Positions 60,881 to 64,000 of a stretch of DNA of 64,000 nt are shown piece by piece. Source of the stretch: Giesbergeria sp. (lineage in GTDB: Bacteria; Pseudomonadota; Gammaproteobacteria; Burkholderiales; Burkholderiaceae_C); NCBI RefSeq assembly GCF_028686475.1, contig NZ_JAQUCA010000009.1, positions 62,001 through 126,000 on the forward strand, written 5' to 3'. Under the pieces are notes generated by a model. The model did no database searches, was not told where the DNA came from, and saw only the letters and a program-made list of their open reading frames with translations. Position 1 is the first letter of the stretch; every line of letters begins with the position of its first letter. The translations under genes and the position numbers were made by a program.

Positions 60881-62176
60881 TTACTGCGGATTGACCAAAC
60901 GGTCGCCCACGCGCACCGTGGTTTGCACGTTCAAAATCAGCGCGTAAGAGACGCGCTCGAAAGTGCGAAACACCATTGCCATGCCGTTGCTCTCGCTGGG
61001 CAGTTTGATGGTGGGGCGAGTGGGGTCGGTTTTGTCTTGGATGCGTGCGCCTTGGGTGAGCAGCTTGAGGATGTGGCCAGTGCGTAGGCCGTCGTGTTCA
61101 CCGGCACTGAGGGTAACGACTTGGTTTTGTGCCGCATTGACCAGCGCCGAGCTGTTGTAGATGGACACCACGCGCGCATCCACCTCTTGCTCGGGGGCGT
61201 GCGGGGTGTAACTGACAAAGCCACGCTCGGGCATGGGCAACAAGCGGTCCCCGGCGCGGATTTCTTCGCGGATGGAGGTAATGCCCAGGGTGGCGGGGAT
61301 GTATTCTTCGACCGCTTGCCCCTTGGCATTGAGGCTGCTTTCGTTGCCTTCGCTACGCAACAACTCGGCTTGGCCCAGATAGTGCGCTTCGTAGCCTAGC
61401 ACTTCGCCGCTTAAAGGGTGCTTGAGCGGCTTGGCATTGCGAAACACCCGGTATTGGCGGGATTCAGTGTTGTCGGTGCGTAGTGGCAGGGCGGCATCGC
61501 CGCGTGCATAGACGCGGTCGCCGGTACTCATTAAAACCCGGTCTTCGGTGGTGGCCACAATGCGCGCTGCGTGCAGTAGCTCGTCTTCGTCCACCACCAA
61601 GGGTTCGACCAAGAATGGCTCAATCAGGTGTGGCTGCAAGGTGGGCAGGGCCGAATCCGCCAAACCTTCGCTGCGCGTGCGTGGCGAGATACGCACGGTC
61701 TCAAGCTCGCCCCGGTTGCGGGCGCTACCGGCGCCGGTGCGTAAGCGGGCAAAATTGCCATCCACTTCCAAGTGCAGCGTTTGCCCCGGAAAAATCAGGT
61801 GCGGGTTGGCGATTTCTTCGCGGTTCATGCCCCACAGCAGGGGCCAGTTCCAGGGTTTTTTCAAATACAGCCCCGCAATCGCCCAAAGGGTGTCGCCACG
61901 TTGCACCACATAGCTGGCTGGGGCGTTGGGGGCCAAATCGGCCACGGCTACGCCGCGCGCGGTTACGGCATGGCTGGTAGCGCTGGGTGGATTAGCGCTG
62001 GGTGGATGAGTGCCGGGGGCTTGACCCATCTCTGGCAGGGGCAGGGGCAGGGGCTGCGCCTGTGCCGATAGCCCAGCCAGGGCCATGCCCAGCACCCAAG
62101 CCATGCGCCAAGGCCGTGCCAAACCGGTACGCTGGGGGTTGGTAAAAGAGGCAACATCTTGTTTTTGGTGAGGCAT
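60881..62176 (-). CDS. LysM peptidoglycan-binding domain protein
   Basis: This 431-residue exported protein has a signal peptide (WRMAWVLGMALAGLSAQAQ, cleavage about residue 40), a Pro-rich linker and one LysM domain (YVVQRGDTLWAIAGLYLKKP, then NPHLIFPGQTLHLEVDG). The long C-terminal part has no named domain that I recognise. The start at 62176 (MPHQKQDVASF) is preferred to 62239, since def diverges from this region. In other betaproteobacteria the same LysM gene sits between dprA and def-fmt. Confidence 0.9.
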   Translation of the reverse strand: MPHQKQDVASFTNPQRTGLARPWRMAWVLGMALAGLSAQAQPLPLPLPEMGQAPGTHPPSANPPSATSHAVTARGVAVADLAPNAPASYVVQRGDTLWAIAGLYLKKPWNWPLLWGMNREEIANPHLIFPGQTLHLEVDGNFARLRTGAGSARNRGELETVRISPRTRSEGLADSALPTLQPHLIEPFLVEPLVVDEDELLHAARIVATTEDRVLMSTGDRVYARGDAALPLRTDNTESRQYRVFRNAKPLKHPLSGEVLGYEAHYLGQAELLRSEGNESSLNAKGQAVEEYIPATLGITSIREEIRAGDRLLPMPERGFVSYTPHAPEQEVDARVVSIYNSSALVNAAQNQVVTLSAGEHDGLRTGHILKLLTQGARIQDKTDPTRPTIKLPSESNGMAMVFRTFERVSYALILNVQTTVRVGDRLVNPQ

Positions 62177-62311
62177 TGGCGATAGGCTCCGACACGGAAA
62201 ATGGAATGGCATTGTCTGTCCAAGCCCTGCATTGGACAACGATTATTGCTGGATGCGACATTGTGCTTTATCGAAAGTAGCGAAAATAGGGCACTCATTT
62301 CTTCTGACACT

Positions 62312-62821
62312 ATGGCTATTCTCCCGATTCTTTGCTTCCCAGACCCCCAACTGCACACCGTGGCCAAGCCCGTGGCGGTGGTCGATGAGCGCATCCGCCA
62401 ACTGGTGGCCGACATGCTCGACACCATGTACGATGCCCGTGGCATTGGTTTGGCGGCAACACAAATCAACGTGCATGAGCGCGTGGTGGTGATAGATACC
62501 TCCGAAGAGCATAACCAGCCCCAAGTGCTGATTAACCCCGAAATTGTTTGGGCCAGCCCCGAAACCGCCGTAGGCGATGAGGGTTGCTTGTCGGTGCCCG
62601 GCATTTACGACGGTGTGCCGCGTTCGGTGGCGGTGCATGTGCAAGCCCTCGATGCCAATGGCGTGTCACGGGTATTAGAGGCCGAGGGCCTGCTGGCGGT
62701 GTGTATCCAACACGAGTTAGACCATCTGCGCGGCAAAGTATTTGTCGAGTATCTCTCACCGCTCAAGCGCAACCGTATCAAATCGAAAATGTTGAAACGC
62801 CAACGCGAGGAACGCGCATGA
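62312..62821 (+). CDS. def: Peptide deformylase
   Basis: This 169-residue metalloenzyme removes the formyl group from nascent N-terminal Met. All three motifs are present: [16 protein letters not shown] (metal Cys) and QHELDHLRG (HExxH variant). The start at 62312 ([14 protein letters not shown]) is standard. It overlaps fmt by four bases (ATGA), so the formylase and deformylase are coupled. Confidence 0.97.
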   Translation: MAILPILCFPDPQLHTVAKPVAVVDERIRQLVADMLDTMYDARGIGLAATQINVHERVVVIDTSEEHNQPQVLINPEIVWASPETAVGDEGCLSVPGIYDGVPRSVAVHVQALDANGVSRVLEAEGLLAVCIQHELDHLRGKVFVEYLSPLKRNRIKSKMLKRQREERA

Positions 62822-63801
62822 GGGTCGTGTTTGCTGGTACGCCCGAGTTTGCGCGCGTGGCGCTAGAGCAATTGCTGCAAGCGGGCCACAGTGTGCCCTT
62901 GGTACTGACGCAACCCGACCGCCCCGCTGGACGCGGCATGAAGTTGCAAGCCTCGCCGGTCAAGCAATGCGCGTTGGTACATGGTATTGCCGTGGCCCAG
63001 CCGCACAGCCTGCGCCTAGATGGCAAGTTTCCAGACGAAGCCGCCGCTGCCCGCGCTGCGCTAGAGGCCGCCCAAGCCGATGTGATGGTGGTAGCTGCCT
63101 ATGGCCTGATTTTGCCGCAGTGGACGTTGGATTTGCCACGTCTGGGCTGCCTCAACATCCACGCCAGCTTACTGCCGCGCTGGCGCGGTGCCGCCCCGAT
63201 TCACCGTGCGATTGAGGCCGGTGATGCAGAAACCGGTGTCACCATCATGCAAATGGATGCAGGCTTAGATACTGGCGATATGCTGTTGCTAGAGCGCCTG
63301 CCCATTACCGCCACCGCCACTACCGCCAGTTTGCACGACCAACTGGCTACGCTGGGCGGGCGTTTGCTGTTGCAGGTGCTGCAACAGGCCGCCGCAGGTA
63401 GTTTGGCGCGCACGCCACAACCCGCAGCAGGCATCAGCTACGCGCACAAAATCGAGAAAGCCGAAAGCAGCATCGACTGGCAACTGCCCGCGCGCCAGAT
63501 TGACCAACGCATCCGCGCCTTCGACCCCTTCCCCGGTGCCAGCAGCGTGGTGCAGGGCGAAACCATCAAGCTGTGGGGCTGTACGCTGGCCGATACCCCC
63601 GCGCCCGCTGGGGCCGCACCGGGGCAAATTTTGCACATCGACGCGCAAGGGGTGTTGGTGGCCTGTGGCGAGGGCACTTTGCGCCTGACGGTGTTGCAAC
63701 GTGCCGGTGGCAAACGCCTGCCCGTGGCCGATTTTTTGCGCGGCTTTGCCTTGCAGCCGGGCATGGTGTTGGGGGCAGAAACCGCTCATGGCACTGCTTG
63801 A
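62818..63801 (+). CDS. fmt: Methionyl-tRNA formyltransferase
   Basis: This 327-residue enzyme formylates initiator Met-tRNA using 10-formyl-THF. The start [20 protein letters not shown], the catalytic [31 protein letters not shown] and the C-terminal RAFDPFPGA are typical. It starts within the def stop codon and its end overlaps the AzlC gene by 14 bases. Confidence 0.97.
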   Translation: MRVVFAGTPEFARVALEQLLQAGHSVPLVLTQPDRPAGRGMKLQASPVKQCALVHGIAVAQPHSLRLDGKFPDEAAAARAALEAAQADVMVVAAYGLILPQWTLDLPRLGCLNIHASLLPRWRGAAPIHRAIEAGDAETGVTIMQMDAGLDTGDMLLLERLPITATATTASLHDQLATLGGRLLLQVLQQAAAGSLARTPQPAAGISYAHKIEKAESSIDWQLPARQIDQRIRAFDPFPGASSVVQGETIKLWGCTLADTPAPAGAAPGQILHIDAQGVLVACGEGTLRLTVLQRAGGKRLPVADFLRGFALQPGMVLGAETAHGTA

Positions 63802-64000
63802 AACGCTGCGCCATCCGGCCTACCGCCAAGGCGTGCGCGATTTGCTCAGTGCTGGGGTCGGCATGGGGGCTTGGGGTTTGGTCACTGGGGTGGCGATGGT
63901 CAAAGGGGGGCTGTCGGTGCCGCTGGCGCTGGCGGTGTCGTTTTTGGTCTATGCCGGAAGCGCCCAATTGGCGGTGTTGCCGCTGCTGGCCGTGGGGGCA
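63788..64000 (+). CDS. azlC: AzlC-family branched-chain amino-acid permease (partial)
   Basis: The first 71 codons are present; the gene runs off the window. The hydrophobic reading has [20 protein letters not shown] and [17 protein letters not shown], characteristic of the AzlC component of branched-chain amino-acid exporters. The ATG at 63788 overlaps the end of fmt by 14 bases. azlD would be expected just downstream. Confidence 0.85.
   Translation, partial: MALLETLRHPAYRQGVRDLLSAGVGMGAWGLVTGVAMVKGGLSVPLALAVSFLVYAGSAQLAVLPLLAVGA

Noticed and set aside
60881-62239. Longer start for the LysM protein.
   Set aside because: The added 21 residues lie in the divergent promoter region with def and lack a ribosome-binding site.

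Overview
The window looks like chromosome of a betaproteobacterium in the order Burkholderiales, most probably family Comamonadaceae. The basis is the GC-rich coding style, a Chp-type twitching chemotaxis cluster beside thiD-hemL, and the sets rplM-rpsI-erpA, suhB/trmJ-cysE, ruvC-aroE-tonB-rnb and dprA/LysM/def-fmt. Genus cannot be fixed from the sequence alone. Almost all of the window is coding, and no tRNA, rRNA or CRISPR array was seen.

Layout. 1-6.9 kb, minus strand: pilG-pilH-pilI-pilJ-chpA, a surface-sensing system for type IV pili; chpA runs off the window. 7.1-15.7 kb: thiD, hemL, a YihG-like acyltransferase, aas (minus), hemE and priA, covering cofactor and haem synthesis, lipid remodelling and replication restart. 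15.7-22.3 kb: a MASE3 hybrid histidine kinase overlapping an HD-GYP response regulator, then a membrane-anchored Ser/Thr kinase. 22.3-24.4 kb: rplM-rpsI with a hairpin-rich leader, erpA and an unknown gene.

24.4-34.1 kb, minus strand: the most striking part. Seven genes overlap end to end: gspF, hsdR, hsdS, a RecF/AAA-type ATPase, a DUF4276 TOPRIM-like protein, hsdM and a 5'-nucleotidase. This is a type I restriction-modification locus that carries an ATPase/TOPRIM pair between hsdS and hsdM and is coupled on both sides to genes that look like housekeeping genes. The pair recalls R-linked ORFs (RloA/RloB) and the PARIS ATPase+TOPRIM defence architecture, so it may be a second defence layer guarding the restriction system.

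34.1-44.4 kb: a PEBP-family protein, glmS, a PAS-GGDEF-EAL protein, and a second hybrid kinase followed by an HD-GYP regulator. This repeats the architecture at 15.7-20.3 kb, so the window holds two phosphorelay-to-c-di-GMP modules. 44.4-55.6 kb: suhB, trmJ, cysE, a nitroreductase, a zinc alcohol dehydrogenase, ychF, a GNAT-Rnk fusion, ruvC, aroE, a TonB-like protein and RNase II.

55.7-64 kb: an MBL-fold hydrolase and a truncated DUF4239 (bestrophin-like) gene cut by an IS200/IS605-group element. That element carries only tnpB, which is broken by one in-frame stop. Then come a MATE exporter, dprA, a LysM protein, def, fmt and the start of an AzlC-family permease. All readings are by eye; family calls rest on recognised motifs and not on database searches.
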